Shown: piece by piece, positions 54,861 through 54,896 of the stretch
Numbering within the stretch: the first letter of the stretch is position 1
Layout of the letters: each line of letters begins with the position of its first letter
NCBI GenBank assembly: GCA_029547185.1
Contig: JAKPPU010000115.1
Coordinates: 1-54,896, forward strand
Direction: 5' to 3'
Length of the DNA: 54,896 bases
Origin: Deltaproteobacteria bacterium
GTDB lineage: Bacteria; Desulfobacterota; Desulfomonilia; UBA1062
Position numbers and translations under genes: made by a program
The notes under the pieces: generated by a model
What the model saw: only the letters and a program-made list of their open reading frames with translations
Told to the model about the DNA's origin: nothing
Database searches by the model: none

Positions 54861-54896
54861 GTCCCCATCGTCTAGCTAGGCCCAGGACACCGGCCT
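54861..54896 (+). tRNA. tRNA-Glu, 5' half (cut by the window end)
   Basis: GTCCCCATCGTCTAG and the D arm (GTC...GAC) match the start of bacterial tRNA-Glu closely. The window ends at the T before the anticodon, so the isoacceptor cannot be read. The acceptor strand GTCCCCA would pair with TGGGGAC. Confidence 0.85.

Noticed and set aside
307..54896. The tRNA-Glu fragment at the left and the tRNA-Glu 5' half at the right as two halves of one gene
   Set aside because: Acceptor strands do not match: the left needs AGTCCCA, the right has GTCCCCA. They come from different tRNA genes.
1..54896. CRISPR arrays, rRNA genes and insertion sequences
   Set aside because: No regularly spaced repeats, rRNA segments, transposase genes or terminal inverted repeats were seen by eye.

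Overview
The window reads as bacterial chromosome, most likely from a Desulfobacterota (former Deltaproteobacteria) relative. That is an inference from gene content: a pilMNOPQ cluster, an ftsH-folP-acpS-tsaE-lysC-cimA run, citramalate-based isoleucine synthesis, many PAS-type sensor kinases, an NtrC-type regulator, and codons with G/C-rich third positions. Genes are tightly packed, many joined by 4-base ATGA overlaps. No CRISPR array, rRNA or insertion sequence was seen.

Base 1 lies inside the last codons of a tyrosine recombinase. About 150 bases later comes the 3' part of a tRNA-Glu-like gene with its own terminator, so the left edge is best read as the end of an integrated element and its attachment site. 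From 0.6 to 9.8 kb there are a small lipoprotein, a multi-PAS kinase, an exported FG-GAP-like protein, an SRPBCC/zinc-dehydrogenase pair, a glutaminyl-tRNA synthetase with an extra tRNA-binding domain, and a periplasmic binding protein. From 10.0 to 13.2 kb lie a molybdenum nitrate-reductase-like protein and a nitrate/nitrite-type transporter. From 13.4 to 21.7 kb, on the minus strand, is a complete eight-gene MoxR/Bat operon (MoxR, DUF58, two von Willebrand proteins, TPR protein, BatD, BatE and a membrane subunit).

From 21.7 to 31.1 kb lie a small heat-shock protein with a possible RNA thermometer, a soluble chemoreceptor-like coiled-coil protein overlapping pncA tail to tail, a 14-helix drug-efflux-type transporter, a two-component pair (four-PAS kinase plus NtrC-type regulator with a GAFSGA loop), and a bifunctional-nuclease-family protein. 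The minus-strand cluster from 35.5 down to 31.2 kb holds a PilZ-like protein, MtaB, a PolX/PHP protein that has lost polymerase residues, and an orphan ECF-type ATPase.

Glycogen synthase and a full-length but divergent DnaA follow on the plus strand (35.7-38.7 kb), then HemW-like, DUF2905 and rhomboid genes. From 41.3 to 46.2 kb an FtsB-like gene leads into pilM-N-O-P-Q, the inner-membrane alignment complex and secretin of type IV pili. A YfgM-like protein, FtsH, FolP, AcpS, TsaE, LysC and CimA complete a housekeeping run. The right edge has two small unknown genes, a bidirectional terminator, tRNA-Lys(TTT) behind a good sigma-70 promoter, and the first half of a tRNA-Glu cut by the window end.

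The features most worth a second look are the divergent DnaA with palindromes upstream, the polymerase-dead PolX, the GlnRS-Trbp111 fusion, the candidate hsp20 thermometer, and the integration boundary. No single locus here proves an undescribed system; these are the best candidates.
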